A stretch of 64,000 nucleotides of DNA from Combretum micranthum (Eukaryota > Streptophyta > Magnoliopsida > Myrtales > Combretaceae), in the NCBI GenBank assembly GCA_024138025.1, contig JAMXBD010001039.1, positions 450,035-514,034 on the forward strand, given 5' to 3'. The translations under genes and the position numbers were made by a program. The notes beneath the pieces were generated by a model, which saw only the letters and a program-made list of their open reading frames with translations, did not search any database and was not told the DNA's origin. Positions 33,851 through 45,789 of the stretch are shown one piece after another. Positions within the stretch are counted from its first letter, which is position 1; every line of letters begins with the position of its first letter.

Positions 33851-34264
33851 TCCTTCATATGATTGAGATGGACCTAAAACCTTGTTTATTCCTTTTTTCA
33901 TGTTAAATTCTTAGTAATACGACCTTTCATATCTTTCAGGACCCCTAAATCAAGACTCAGATTTTCCAATCGTTTACTATGACGACGGATGCAAAATGCA
34001 TAGGTAAGGAATTGAATATTTTCACTTGTTTGTAATTATAATATAGTAGCATATCATTTCAAATATAACTAAAATTGATTACATGTATGGGGATTAGGAA
34101 TAATGCATGTTGCATAATTGTTTGAATAAATGACAATTGTAATTGATGTGTTTAGGAGGACAATCACTATGACATCATAAAAAGACAATGATAACAAAAT
34201 AATGAATCTTAAGTATCCTATAAATCATGCACAAAGAAAGTAAAAAGGATATAACACTAGTAAG

Positions 34265-35200
34265 AAGTTGATATGACCCATAACTGCTCATTACTGTTTA
34301 AACTCACCACAATTCGAAGATTGATAAGAGTAAAATTTGCCACAATCACAGAAGATTGATAAGAATCAGGGTTTTCTCAAAGAGAAAGCAACTTCATTCA
34401 TCAAAATCAATATCGTCCGTTACATCAATACAACTTCCTGTTTATACTTATCCCTGACTTGTAAAATAGGAAAGATAACTAAAAACAAGAATAGGAAACT
34501 AACAAAAATATCAATCTCTATCATAATGATAAAAAATAGGAAAGTAACTAATAAAGAAAAGATTTAAATCTATCCAATAATACAATAGGAAAGTAGATTT
34601 AAATCTATCTAAGAATTGTTCTTATTCATGTGCTAAAAGCATTGTGCACGGATTCATGAGTAAATCTTGATTTAAGTAATGCGATGTTATCCACTAGTAC
34701 TAATTAGGGTTTGTCGAGAGCATGGTTGAGGTTCTACAAAAGATATGTTAGGGCTCAACCAATTATTTTGGCAAATAGACTTATTGACAGCCACTGTCGA
34801 GGCCATGGTCAAGGGCTCTACTGAGGATATATTAAGCCTCAACTAGTTTTGTGGTATTAAACAGACCCTATCGAGGGTAGGGTCAAGGGCCTAACTAAAA
34901 GCTTTTTAAGCATGACAACTCCTATTTTGGCCTGCATGATTTACAATGCATGAATTCTTTGATGTTGCGATTGATATATTCGAGGCACAAGTTAAGGGCT
35001 TCTTTCCTCTACTTTCATTACTCCATTCTTCTTGTTCTTCCTTCAATATTAATAGATTATAATCCAAACAATCATGCTTCGCATGCAATCTATATGTCGA
35101 TATAAACTTTTCTTCGTCTTGCTTCAAACAATCTATCATCACTCGCAACACAAGATTTCGCAATCCTGTAGCTCTCGACCTTATGATAGGACCTTCAAGT
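34265..35200. other. Probable insertion or duplicated sequence within the 5' LTR
   Basis: A 35-bp near-duplicate (CCACAATTCGAAGATTGATAAG and CCACAATCACAGAAGATTGATA) lies at about 34308-34367. GTCGAGG/CATGGT(C/T)(A/G)AGG motifs repeat at about 34714, 34796 and 34869. An unrecognised minus frame lies at 34906-35163 (MRNLVLRVMIDCLKQDEEKF). None of this is in the other LTR copies seen in the window. Edges are not resolved. Confidence 0.4.
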
Positions 35201-36288
35201 TGATTCCCATCAGTAATGCTAAAAGTGATAACTAAATGGTTGAAATTGATTAGTGAATTTATGTTGTTGATTGTCTAGAAATTGATTAGTTGCCAAGCAA
35301 TTTGATTTAAACCTTACTTAATCCTTAAATGAATCAGATATACATTACACTACGTTACACATTTGCATTTACTTGGTATTCACGTCACACATTATTATTT
35401 CTACTCTGTGGTAATGCTTTATTATATCTAGTTAATTTAGTAAAGGTTACCATTGGGTCACTAGCCCTATAGGAATTAAGTAGGTTTGAAGGACGTTGCC
35501 TGATGAGATTTGGCTTGAAATGATTATACTTAGTGGAAATTTTGAGGCCTAAGTGAAGTTGAGAATTTTATATATATGCATATGTATTTATAAGTAATAA
35601 ACAAGTTTGAAAATAATCACTCCTTCCTTGGCTTTAGGACTCTTGGATGTGAAATACTAGTGCTAGTCCTTTAAACTTCAGAGAGGGCATAAATCTCCAT
35701 AAGTTTAGGTTCTGATTATCCAAACTATGTTGTGTATATGCTTGATTGTTGCATTACATATGAATTTTAATCAGACTTTATGTGAATTTATTTGTAAGTG
35801 TTAAGATTTTATTATTCACTAACCTTGTCGTGCTCATGCTCCACTAGACTGCTGTTTATAAGGTTATAAGAAGGAAGACTAAGATCAAGATCAAGAGTTG
35901 GAAATAGTATAGAAAGTAGAATTATGTAGCCATGGATTTGAAGGAGAACTTTGTTTATGTGATGGAGATTTAGAGATTAATATTTGTAATAGTATGAGCT
36001 TTCGGGAATGTAATCTTTTGAAGTTCTTTGTTATAAGTGTGAATTAAGCCCTTGAAGACAAAGTTGTAATTATTTTGTGGTGATTTTAGACTTTTGCAAA
36101 GTTATTCCTATAATTGGCTTATATGTATATAATGTTTTTCTTTTTCTAAACAACGTTCTATCTTGTCATATCTGTCCATGCCAAGGGGCATCTTAACTAT
36201 GCAATGATCATGTATCTTTTTGGAGCCCTCAGTTGGTTATATGATGCATCGTTTCAATTAGAGTACCCTGTGGTGGTGTAATAGAAGT

Positions 36289-36300
36289 TGGTATTAGAGC
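36289..36300 (+). promoter_or_regulatory. Primer-binding site of the Tekay-like element
   Basis: TGGTATTAGAGC has one change from the canonical tRNA-Met site. Confidence 0.88.
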
Positions 36301-36594
36301 ATGGTTGTGAGAGTAAGATTGAATTAAATACATATATAAGAATTTTATAAGAGTACTTTTTTATTAGACTTAGTAGAATCTAAGTTGATAAATAGCAGTA
36401 AGTATGTATCTAAATGAATGAGTGAACTTAGATTTAAATAGCTTAGATTTAAGGTGTTATTTGTGGCATGTAATGATAAATTCTATGATATGTAATATGT
36501 ATTAGTGTGATTTAAATGTTAAAAATGCATAACAAGAGTCTAATGTTAGTAATGTTAAAGTTGATCATTTGAAAATTAACTTTAGCAGATGTCA

Positions 36595-37992
36595 ACGAAG
36601 AGCAAGGAATGCTCGACCTCCTATACTAGAGGTCTAGTCTCAAGCATCTAGACCTGCTGCATAGAGATAGCTTGAGCCACAAAATGTACCTCAGCCACCT
36701 CTTACTGGTTTAGAAGATCTTCAACAAGCTATAGTAGCAGAATGCCTTAATTCTACAAGCTTTGCAAGGGAGATAATAACCTAGGGCAGCACCACAATTT
36801 GCTCGAATTGAGGCACTTATTGTACCTCCTGTGGCATCATAGAGATCTAGGACTCCCTACCTTACCAATTCCACCACCTGCTGCTATACCTAAAGAGGTA
36901 GATCAGCCTATGGACTCGGCTGTTGAAAGCCAATCACCATTTTTTAGGTGGAAATGAAATACCGATTCCTCCACCTACCAATACTTTGACCATAAAGGAA
37001 CTTGCATTCAGAGTTTATTAAGTGTAATAGATATTTGAAGGCCTCTTAGGAAAACTGAGCAAGTAGAAGACTAGTTGGCTCAAGTAAGGAGATCATTCGA
37101 TGTTTTTCAAGTACCCGATGATCTTAAGGTACCTTAGGATCTTATTTGTTAAGATTGAGAGCTTGTTTGTGTAGGATTTGAAGGAAAGAACTCTACCCCA
37201 ACTGGTTTCATGGGAAGTGTTTAGAAGAGAATTTCTAACAGAATATTTCCCAAGTAGTTTGAGGGTAAAGTATAGTGCTGACTTGATGAACCTTACTAGA
37301 GGGAATTAGAGCATTGATGAATATGAGCATGAGTTTAATAGATTGCTTCAATTTGCTCCAGTTGTTTATAGAGACAACGATGAATTAAAAAGGCAAGTGT
37401 CTATGGTCGGTCTAGAGCCACATTACTAAAGAAGATTGGCTGAGTTTGAGATTGAAGATTTTTCAATGTTGGTGGAAAAGGCTCGAGTCATAGAATGAGC
37501 TAAAAATTATGAGATAGAAAGATATAAAAAACAAGGCTAGGTTTTTGGGAAGAGATTCTATGATAACTTTAGCATGGGTTTCTCTCTAAAAAGGCTAAGT
37601 TTTTAATTGTTTTGGAACATCAAAGGGAGGCATGTCATGGAAAAGTAATCTTATTTGTTGGCAGTGCAAGGAACCCCATTATTGAAGCGATCGTCCCCAA
37701 CTTCAAATCGATGTTATTTTTGTGGAGAAGCTAGACATATTATCAGTACTTATCTAAAGAAATTTGGAGCCACATGTTTTATTTGCAAGAAAGTGTGACA
37801 TGTGTTAGCTAATTGTCCTCAACAAATTAAAAATGTTGGAGCAGTGCAAACCAAAGAACTCAGTGGGATAAAGGAGAAGAAAAGTAGAAATAATCAAGAA
37901 AACAAACTTGCTGGATCGGAAAAGATGTTTGTGATGCAAGAAACTCTAATATTTGAAAAAAAATCAAAGATGATTATGATGAAGATGAAATA
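36595..37992 (+). pseudogene. Gag of the Tekay-like element
   Basis: Fragments in several frames show the capsid region (FRREFLTEYFPSSLRVKYSA, SIDEYEHEFNRLLQFAP at about 37210-37370). Two zinc knuckles follow at 37708-37820. The first is degenerate (CYFCGEARHIISTY, last Cys lost). The second is CFICKKV-stop-HVLANC with the Gly codon changed to TGA. More than ten stops interrupt it. It has no coding capacity. Confidence 0.78.
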
Positions 37993-38099
37993 GAGAGTTC
38001 AAGTTTGATAACAGATCTGTAATGGAACTTATCTTATGGATTTTATAACATGTACATTTGAAGATTAATGTAGAATTTTATAAGACAAGTAGTAATTAG

Positions 38100-38300
38100 A
38101 AATTGAATGTTATATAGGAACAATCCAAGTGAGAGATACCCCTATGTACGTACTATTTGATACTAGTGCTACTCATTCTTTTGTCAACTCTAATTTGTTT
38201 AAAAGAATCATTGTTATTGTAAATTAATGGAGAAATGTTTGAGAATTTCAACTCCTACGGATGGAGTGATTATTACTTATGAAGTTATAAAGAAGTGTCC
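38100..38300 (+). pseudogene. Protease of the Tekay-like element, triad altered
   Basis: VLFDTSATHSFVN at about 38150-38190 matches the retropepsin active site. The DTG triad is DTS (38159-38167), Gly to Ser by a G-to-A transition. Downstream frames are broken. Confidence 0.75.
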
Positions 38301-38521
38301 CTTGAAAATTAATAACCAAGAAACTACTACTAATCTTATAGTAATGAACATGCAAAGATATGGTTATTTTAGGAATGGCATTGATGGTAGCTATAAAGGT
38401 TAAAGTGGATTGATGGCTTAAATTGATTTCATTTGTTAATGATGAAGAGAAAAGAGTTTTTTTTTTTTTTTTTTTTTGGAGAATTAATTTGGAATGATCA
38501 AGCTAAATAAGAGCCATTGAA

Positions 38522-39400
38522 ATGCTAGGAGAAAGAGTTGATGAGTTAGAGGAAAGCATATTATATTCTATAAATAAAGGGATAGAAAAGTTAGATATTC
38601 AAAATATTCGAACTACATGTGATTTTGTTGATATCTTTCCAAAAGATTTACCTAGCTTGCATCCTCAAAGAGAAGTCGAATTTGCTATAGACTTGATGTC
38701 TAGAACTGAACCAATATCAAAGCCTCCATATAGAATGGCACTTGTAGAATTGAGAGAACTAAAAACGCAAGTGCAAAAATTATTGGATAAGGGGTTTATT
38801 CGCCCTAATGCGTCACCTTAGGGAGCACCTATGTTATTTGTTAAGAAGAAAGATGGAATAATGCGGCTTTACATAGATTATAGGGGTTTGAACAAAGTTA
38901 CTATCAAGGATAAATATCCCTTTCCAATAATATACGATTTGTTTTATCAACTAAGAGGAGCAAAAGTATTTTCTCGAATTTATTTGAAATCTGGATATCA
39001 TCAAATTCGAATCAAAGCAAAAGATATATCTAAAACAACATTCCGAACTCGATATGGTCATTATGAATTTTTGGTAACGCCTTTTGGATTAACCAATGCC
39101 TTAGCAATTTTCATGGATTTAATTAATAGAGCTTTTTTACATTTTGCTAGATATATGTGTAGTGGTTTTCATTGATGGTATATTGGTATATTCTACTTCT
39201 GAAACACAACATGAGGAACATTTGAGAATGGCACTGCAAGTGTTGAGAAAAAACAAGTTGTATGCTAAACTTTCAAAATGTGAATTTTTGTTAAGGTAAA
39301 TATTTTTTCTTGAACGTGTTGTATCTGGAGAAGGAATATTAGTAGACTTGGGAATGATTAAAGACATTGTTGAATGGAAAAGACATGAAATAACAGCATA
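38522..39400 (+). pseudogene. Reverse transcriptase of the Tekay-like element, FIDG active site
   Basis: [59 protein letters not shown] and [11 protein letters not shown] mark fingers and palm. A TAG stops the frame at 38819-38821, and a frameshift near 39147 follows. The catalytic box then reads FIDG (39168-39179) in place of FIDD, so the second Asp is lost. Thumb motifs continue in a third frame ([20 protein letters not shown]). Confidence 0.88.
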
Positions 39401-40000
39401 AATATGGAGTTTCCTAGGATTAGCTAGGTATTATAGAAAGTTTGTTGAAGACTTTTCTAAGATTATTTTTCCCTTAACTTAATTAACAAAAAGAATGAAA
39501 AGTTCAAATGGAACAAAAAGAGAGAACAAAGCTTTCAATAATTAAAGAGAAGATTGACATCTACTCCAATCTTAATTTTGCCTAATGTTGAGGATCTATT
39601 TGCTATTTGTAGTGATGCATCTAAAAATGTATTAAGGTATGTGTTGATGCAAAATGGAAAAGTTATTGTGCATGCATCTAGGCAATTAAAGCCACACAAA
39701 GTGAATTATCCAACACATGATTTAGAATTGGTAGCAGTTGTCTTTGCTTTGAAGATTTTGAGACTTTATTTGTATGGACAAAAGTGTGAAGTACACATTA
39801 ATCACAAAAGTTTAAAATATTTGTTTACTTAGAAGGAATTGAACATGAGGCAACACAAATGGGTAGAATTGATAAAAGATTATGATTTGAATATTAATTA
39901 TCATCCATGAAAGATCAATGCAGTTGTGAATGTCTTAAGCCATAAAAGTTATGGAGAAGTAGCTTTAATGATCACAAAATAGAAAGAACTTATCAAGGAT
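39401..40000 (+). pseudogene. RNase H of the Tekay-like element
   Basis: The open frame 39554-39832 has [40 protein letters not shown] and [19 protein letters not shown]. The first acidic residue (SDAS) and Glu (DLELVAV) are present. The TDH motif reads [10 protein letters not shown], with Asp replaced by Asn. It stops after LFT, while linker sequence (LNMRQHKWVELIKDY) continues in frame. Confidence 0.82.
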
Positions 40001-41060
40001 TTTGAAAGGCTGAATCTAAAGTTTACTTTGCAAGATCCAGAACTTGAGATTGCAAATTTGGTTTTGGAACCCACTTTACTTCAAAGAGTTAAAAATGTAC
40101 AAAACCAAGATGTGGAATTACAGGTAAAAATTCAAGGTCTTACAAAAGAAAAATATAAAGAGTTTCAATTAGATAAAGAGGGAATTCTTCGATTGAATAA
40201 TAGATTATGTACTCTAAATTATCAAACTTTAAAGAAAGAGTTGATGCATGAAGCTCATTACTCTAGACATACTGTTCACCTTAGGGAAACCAAGCCTTAC
40301 CAAGTGCTTAAGAGTGCATATTGGTAGAAAGGATGAAAAGAGATGTAGCAAATTTTATTGCTCAATGTAAAACTTAGCAAAGAGTAAAGATAGAATATAA
40401 AAAACCAGGTGGATTGTTATAACCACTACCAATCTCAGAATGGAAATGGGATAAGATCTCCATGGATTTTGTAAGTTCTCTACCAAGCACTAATGCAAAC
40501 TATGATGGTATATGGGTAATTGTAGATCAAATCACTAAATCTGCTCATTTCTTTCCAATTAATATGACATTTTCCTTAGAGAAATTAGCATAGATATATA
40601 ATAAAGAGATAGTCAGATTACATGGAGAGTTAATAGGAATTGTATCTGATAGATATATAAGATTTTTTAAGATTTTAGGTTAGTTTGCAAAAAGCCATAA
40701 TAACTCAATTGAAGTTTAGTACTGCATATCATCCTCATACAAATGGACAAATAGAAAAAACAATACAAACTTTGGAAGATATGCTAAAATCTTGTGTATT
40801 GGAATTCAAGGGAAGTTGGGATCGACATTTACCACGTGTGGAATTTACGTACAATAATAGCTACCATTCAAGCATTAGTATGCCACTGTATGAAGCATTA
40901 TATGGATGCAAACATAGATCACCATTATTTTAGGACAATTTGGAAAGAGTTGCTATTAGACCTAAGTTAATACAAGAAACAATTGATAAAGTAGCAATAA
41001 TTAAACAGAAGATGAAAGAAGCGCAAGATAGATAAAAAAAGCTAGGTTGATATGAAAAGA
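40001..41060 (+). pseudogene. Integrase of the Tekay-like element
   Basis: The N-terminal His residues (MHEAHYSRHTVH, about 40240-40290) and a single Cys-Lys-Thr remnant show a damaged HHCC module. The core has Asp in ISMDFVSSLP (about 40455), Asp in GIVSDRYIRF (about 40640) and Glu in HPHTNGQIEKTIQTLE (about 40730-40780). The central part is split by stops (for example 40326 and 40591) and a frameshift near 40670. FKGSWDRHLPRVEFTYNNSY is intact. Confidence 0.85.
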
Positions 41061-41498
41061 AGAGGGCTCAAATTTGATGTGAGAGACCATGTATATATCA
41101 AGGTAAGACCAATCAAGAGTTTACATTGAGGAAAATTATAAAGAAAGTTGAGCCTAAGATGTATCAGACCTTTTGAAATATTGGAAAAAATCGGAAATTT
41201 AGCTTATCGATTAGCGCTTTCACCAAATCTTGTCAACATACATAATGTTTTTTGTGTGCCCATTTTGAAGAGATATATTTCGAATCCAGATAAAGTGGTT
41301 GGATTAGAACTTATATCGCTCAAGGAGAATTTGACATATGGGAAACATCCAATAAGGATTTTAGACTACAAAGTGAAAACTCTTAGAAATAAGGAAATCA
41401 AATATGTCAAAGTCTTGCAGGATTCTCAAACTAAAGAAATTACCTGGGGGATCGAGGACAAAGCTTCTTTTAAGAGGGGGGAGGGGGTTGGAATGTAA
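41061..41498 (+). pseudogene. Integrase C-terminus and degenerate chromodomain
   Basis: The frame 41148-41498 carries LRCIRPFEILEKIGNLAYRL, LVNIHNVFCVPILKRYI and HPIRILDYKVKTLRNKEIKY and ends just inside the 3' LTR. These are the GPF-like and chromodomain regions of Tekay/Del polyproteins. The Trp of ITWGIED is kept. Confidence 0.8.
41471..41490 (+). promoter_or_regulatory. Polypurine tract of the Tekay-like element
   Basis: A purine run (AAGAGGGGGGAGGGGG plus TTGG) directly precedes the 3' LTR start TGTAATCCCC at 41494. Confidence 0.8.
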
Positions 41499-42270
41499 TC
41501 CCCAAGTTTTTCCATAAGTGAACTTAACATTTAAAATTGAAAATTAATATAAAACTAGTATTAAAGTGGAATAAATGGTATAGTTTGTAGGTTTATATAT
41601 GATAACATGTATAAAAGGTTCTATGTCTTTTAGAAGCCTAAAAAATTCAATTGGATCAAATTTTTCTTTCAAACTCTCTTAAAACTTAGATTTCTAAAAT
41701 TTAAAATCTAGATTATAAGGAACTTCATTATAGATTTTCATAAGAAAATTTTTTGTTTAAGTAAATTTATAAATTAAGTTGATCAACTTTGCATTAATTT
41801 CAAATTGTCAATCTTTAATGCATTGGGCTTTAAGAAGCCCATTTTATGCATGATTCAAGCCCACTTCTTTTTCATGTCAAACAAGTCCATTCACTACCTT
41901 ATTTACTATGCACATGCACTCACACAATAGCTCTTAATATGCCCTTAAAGTCAATGCTACATTATCTAAGTATAAGAGATAATTATCAAATTATTTAGAG
42001 AAAATCACTCCCTCCTCTTCCTTCTAGCAGGTGCCCTCCTTATACACACACACACATCACATTTTCCTCTACCATTTTCTTATCCAAAAGCTCAAGTTAA
42101 TTTTCCATCAACAAGTCAAGATTCAAGTTAGGTAAGTTACCATATGCTTTTACCATGTTAATTTATAAGATAAGTAAGTGTAATTTAATGTTCTTGTTAG
42201 TTAATATTGAGTGTAAGAATATTAATAGTATTGATGTTAGATGGGTGTAGTTGAGTTGTAAGGTTATAGT
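41494..42270 (+). repeat. 3' LTR of the Tekay-like element, cut short
   Basis: It aligns with 32604-33410 of the 5' LTR with many shared 20-mers and then ends at AGGTTATAGT, where an LTR in opposite orientation begins. The remaining ~2-3 kb are not found next to it. Confidence 0.85.
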
Positions 42271-45158
42271 TATCACGGCTTGGAGGGTACCTTAATTGTG
42301 GCAGTCCACCACACGTAATATTGAAGCTAATGAATGACAACCTTAGTCATTCAAGAGCTTCAATATCACGTGCAAGACGTGCTTCTAAGATAGTAGGAGA
42401 CTCGAAAGGGGTATCACATTTAAGAAGATAATAAAAGCAAGCAAAAATTTATAAATATAACATGTGATATTCATTAAGTTCAAATTCTTACAACTCTTAG
42501 GGGCATTCCCCCACACTTAAAGTCTTACTGATATAAGCTAACAAAATAACATATATGTTTGAAACAAAAGCCTACTATAGAGATTTTTCTTTGAAGTCTA
42601 TAACAAAAACTAAAATATGCAAACTTCTTCCAAAAGCTCTTAGTAGCTTTGGCTTGTACCTAGAAAATAGGGCTTCTTGGTGCCAACCACAAGTAATCAA
42701 ATTGAAATAAAAAGCTATAGAGGTATAAGTAAAACTAGCTTAGTGAGATATTTTCCTTCTTCAAAACGTTTTCAGAAAACATAAAAGTAATTAGGCAAGC
42801 ATATGGATATGCAACAATCATATGAGCAAACAAATACATACGATTAACCGAAAACCATGTGTAGCATGGATTTACACCCTCCACGTCAAGGATTGGGTGG
42901 TTACCGGCCCATACGACCATCATACTTTATAGACTTTCCAGCTCCTACTTACCCATGCAGACTTCCTGGCTATTACTAGCCACCATTACAACTCATCATT
43001 TCCCTATACGAAGAATAGTAGTGAAATATGTAATGTGACTCACATTGTATTATGCATGAATCATTTTTAAATGTTGATTTTCCTAAACATTGTTAATTTC
43101 AAGTTAAGGGTGACCAATCGATATTCATCATACCATTATAAGATATCATATAAACTATTCATCAATTCTCCTTTCGATATGCTTATCTTTTATTTAACAA
43201 ACACCACATATCATATACATTTAATTCACACGATATTCCATTTTTATCTTTCCTTAATTTCTAGTGCTACTACTTACAAACACATAGAAGGAAATGTAAA
43301 TGGTAAGTGAATAACTCACTCCATGTCGATCGCTCCTAGTCAAGGTAATCTTCCAAAAAAGGGATGTCAGGTCCTCCTTCACCTAAACAAGAAGAAATAC
43401 CCAAAAATGAGCCTTTCATAGAAGTTCTATTTAAATTTTCTAAATCTATCTTCTATTTGCAATAAAAATTGGATTTGTGGGAATTTCAATTTAAAATGAT
43501 CATAACTTGGTCATTTTAACTTGGAATTTCACATATTATATGTCATTTTCTACCTACTCAAAAAGATATATCTATTTCTAAGGTTATTTTTATCATAAAA
43601 AGTCATTTGGGTCTTGAAATAGTAGGGTATAGTTTCACCTTAAAAATACAATTTTTCAAACTTTTCTTCACCTAAAAATCTTTAAGCAAAAATATAGATA
43701 TATATATGGTTGGAAATATATTTTTGATTCATAAATAGACTCATATTTTATGCATGATGCTATTGGTGTTGTCTCAACAATTATTTTTCATAAAACAACT
43801 TCTCTTATGGGTTTAAAAAATTGGATTTTTGTCAAACTTTTCTTTAAGTGCTTGGAATTAAAACTATAAATTCTTGCGTTATCATAAATAAGTGTTTTGT
43901 ATTTTTACTTCCTAATTTATCAATGATAAATTAATTTTTCCAAAGAAAATTTGATTTTTTACGGTTTCTACAAATTTTATTTCTAGTAATAGGAAAATAG
44001 AGTTTTCAAATTTTTCTTAAGTTATTAGTAGTATCTAATATTTTTGAGTTGTGTTGATGGTATGTTTCCTTATTATATTTATATTCTTCTATTATTTAGG
44101 AAATAAGTTTACCATCTAAAAACTTACTTTCTTAGGTTGTTGACAAATTTTTATTTCTCTTGATTTTACCTTAGCTTGAAAACTTGTCTAGCTCTAAGTT
44201 TTTATCATGAAGTCAGTAAAAATCTTATAAATAAATTTTTAAGAAACACTAGCATAGAAATGAATTATCAATGTCAATGTTGAAGTTTTCTTAAAAATTT
44301 GAAAAGAGAGTGATGAGTTACTTAGTTAAACTTGAAGAACTTTGCATAATATAATTTTATGATGAATTTTCCATATTTTTTAAAGAGAGTTTAATTAAAA
44401 AAAAATTTTGAATCTTTGAGGAAAAATCTTTCCTAAGTGATAAAATTTTTTGAAGGAGAGTTTAACCTTATTTTAAAGAAAGAATCTCTTTTTAAGACAA
44501 CAACAACATGGTCATGCATGGATATGATTATATAGCTAGTGTAATGATATGAATAATTTATATAAACAAAGATAGAAATATAAGAAGCATATAAGCATAT
44601 ATATGAGGTTAAGTATTAGGAGCCTTAGCTTCAGCTTCATCAAGGCTTCCTTAAATTAAGAATAGACTAGTTCCAAGAAAAGTATGATAGTAAGAGCAAT
44701 AATAATAAGAGCATAGTAATAATAAAAATATAATAGTAAAAGCATAATGTATAAACAAGAACAAAACATAAAATATTGTTGTTTTCTTAACTCCCATGGG
44801 TTTAGAAACCATACACTATGTTTATGCTAAGTTACATGAACATAAGGAACAATCTAATAACAATATCATAGCATGAAATTTATGTATGAACAAAAACAAA
44901 GCATGAACATATTGTTGCTTTCTTAACCTCCATGGGATTAGAAAATACATACTGTGTTCATACTAAGTTACATGAACATAAAGAAAAGCTTGAAATTTTT
45001 ACCTATTGGTTTTTGAAGAAGAAAAAGAAAGTTGTAAAGAGAATTTTTGTGGAGAGGATTTTTGACAGATTTTGGGATAATTTTCGTAGTGAATGAAAGG
45101 TGTGAAAAAAGCGGAGGGAGATATGGTATTTAGGATGTCTTTTTTTCTTGTTTCATTT
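42271..45158 (-). repeat. Large LTR on the minus strand (family of 49534-54277 and 56374-60369), truncated
   Basis: In minus reading it ends CCGTGATA at 42271. It matches the two plus-strand solo LTRs over most of its length: the GTGGGG(G)(A/T)ATGCCCCTAAGA block near 42498-42525, GAATGACTAAGGTTGTCATTCA near 42325-42350, the CCTTAGAAATAGATATATCTTT block near 43570-43590, and the TATA-region block near 45100-45135. The upstream third of the LTR is missing at the right, where the deleted gypsy element starts. A minus frame at 42735-42923 is not a gene. Confidence 0.72.
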
Positions 45159-45658
45159 TGTTTTTTTTCTTATTTTAATTAAAGGTCGCCAGCTTATATT
45201 TAGACAGTCAGCTTATGTTTAGATGCTAGTTTTATATTATTTTAATGCCTTTAGGGTTTCTTTAGGGTTAGTATATACAGTTCTTTTGTTATTTGTTTTG
45301 GTAGTTTTTTGATTTTGAGATTTTGAAAGCACCTTTGTGTGTGATAACCCTTTATGGTCTCTTGATTATTGAGATTGATTTTTATTCTCTTTAATTCTTG
45401 TTCTTATCAATTATTGTGTGATGTAGAATTGTGGTGAACTTTGTTATTAGGATCTTGTGCTTCTTTTAACACCATAGTTAGTTTATAGAACGTGGATTCC
45501 ATCGATTTATAATCTGATTGCAAAATTAGTTTAATTTTATTGTTCGTGGGACTTATCAAATGATAATTTTATCCATACCCTTTGATTTTACTATTTCTTT
45601 CATATTCCAGAAAACCCTAAAAACAAGAAAAATGTCTAACTCTCTTAAGATTGCGTCA
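45159..45658 (+). repeat. 5' LTR of the deleted gypsy element
   Basis: It starts TGTTTTTTTTCTTATTTTAATT and ends TTGCGTCA. It aligns with 47572-48091 over AAGGTCGCC(A), ATGCCTTTAGGGTTTC, GTGTGATAACCCTTTATGG and TTTCATATTCCA. The left flank has no duplication matching the right flank TCTTG, unless TCTTG at 45146-45150 counts, which would leave 8 unexplained bases. Confidence 0.82.
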
Positions 45659-45662
45659 AATG

Positions 45663-45674
45663 TGGTATCGAAGC
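45663..45674 (+). promoter_or_regulatory. Primer-binding site of the deleted gypsy element
   Basis: TGGTATCGAAGC is a diverged tRNA-Met site, four bases after the LTR. Confidence 0.8.
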
Positions 45675-45789
45675 AAAGGTTTGCAGAGCTTGGTGTTCAA
45701 TGTGACTGATTCCAAGTTTGTTAGGTTAATTTTCTTTCATCAATTTGTTGTCAAATTGTTGTTACTGTTGATTTGCTGGAAAGATGTCG

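Larger units (their letters stand above)
32604..36283 (+). repeat. 5' LTR of the Tekay-like element
   Basis: It starts TGTAATCCTTAAG and ends shortly before the PBS (GGTGTAATA). The first ~800 bp align with 41494-42265 almost base for base. TATATATGATAAAATGTATAAAAGG near 32704-32729 contains a TATA-like box. The LTR has a 61-bp tandem repeat at 33668-33850 and probably foreign sequence at about 34265-35200, so its original length was nearer 2.7 kb. Confidence 0.8.
32604..42270 (+). mobile_element. Large Tekay/Del-type Ty3/gypsy element, decayed and interrupted
   Basis: A plus-strand element with ~3.7-kb LTRs, a tRNA-Met-type PBS, gag, protease, RT, RNase H, integrase, a degenerate chromodomain and a purine-rich tract before the 3' LTR. 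The very long LTR starting TGTAAT and the chromodomain fit the Tekay/Del lineage. The coding part has many stops and shifts. The 3' LTR breaks off at about 42270 where another LTR on the opposite strand begins. Confidence 0.88.

Noticed and set aside
33664..33858. Minus frame with a periodic protein (TTPLAIP-like units)
   Set aside because: The period equals the 61-bp minisatellite. The neighbouring 33290-33604 frame is also LTR antisense.
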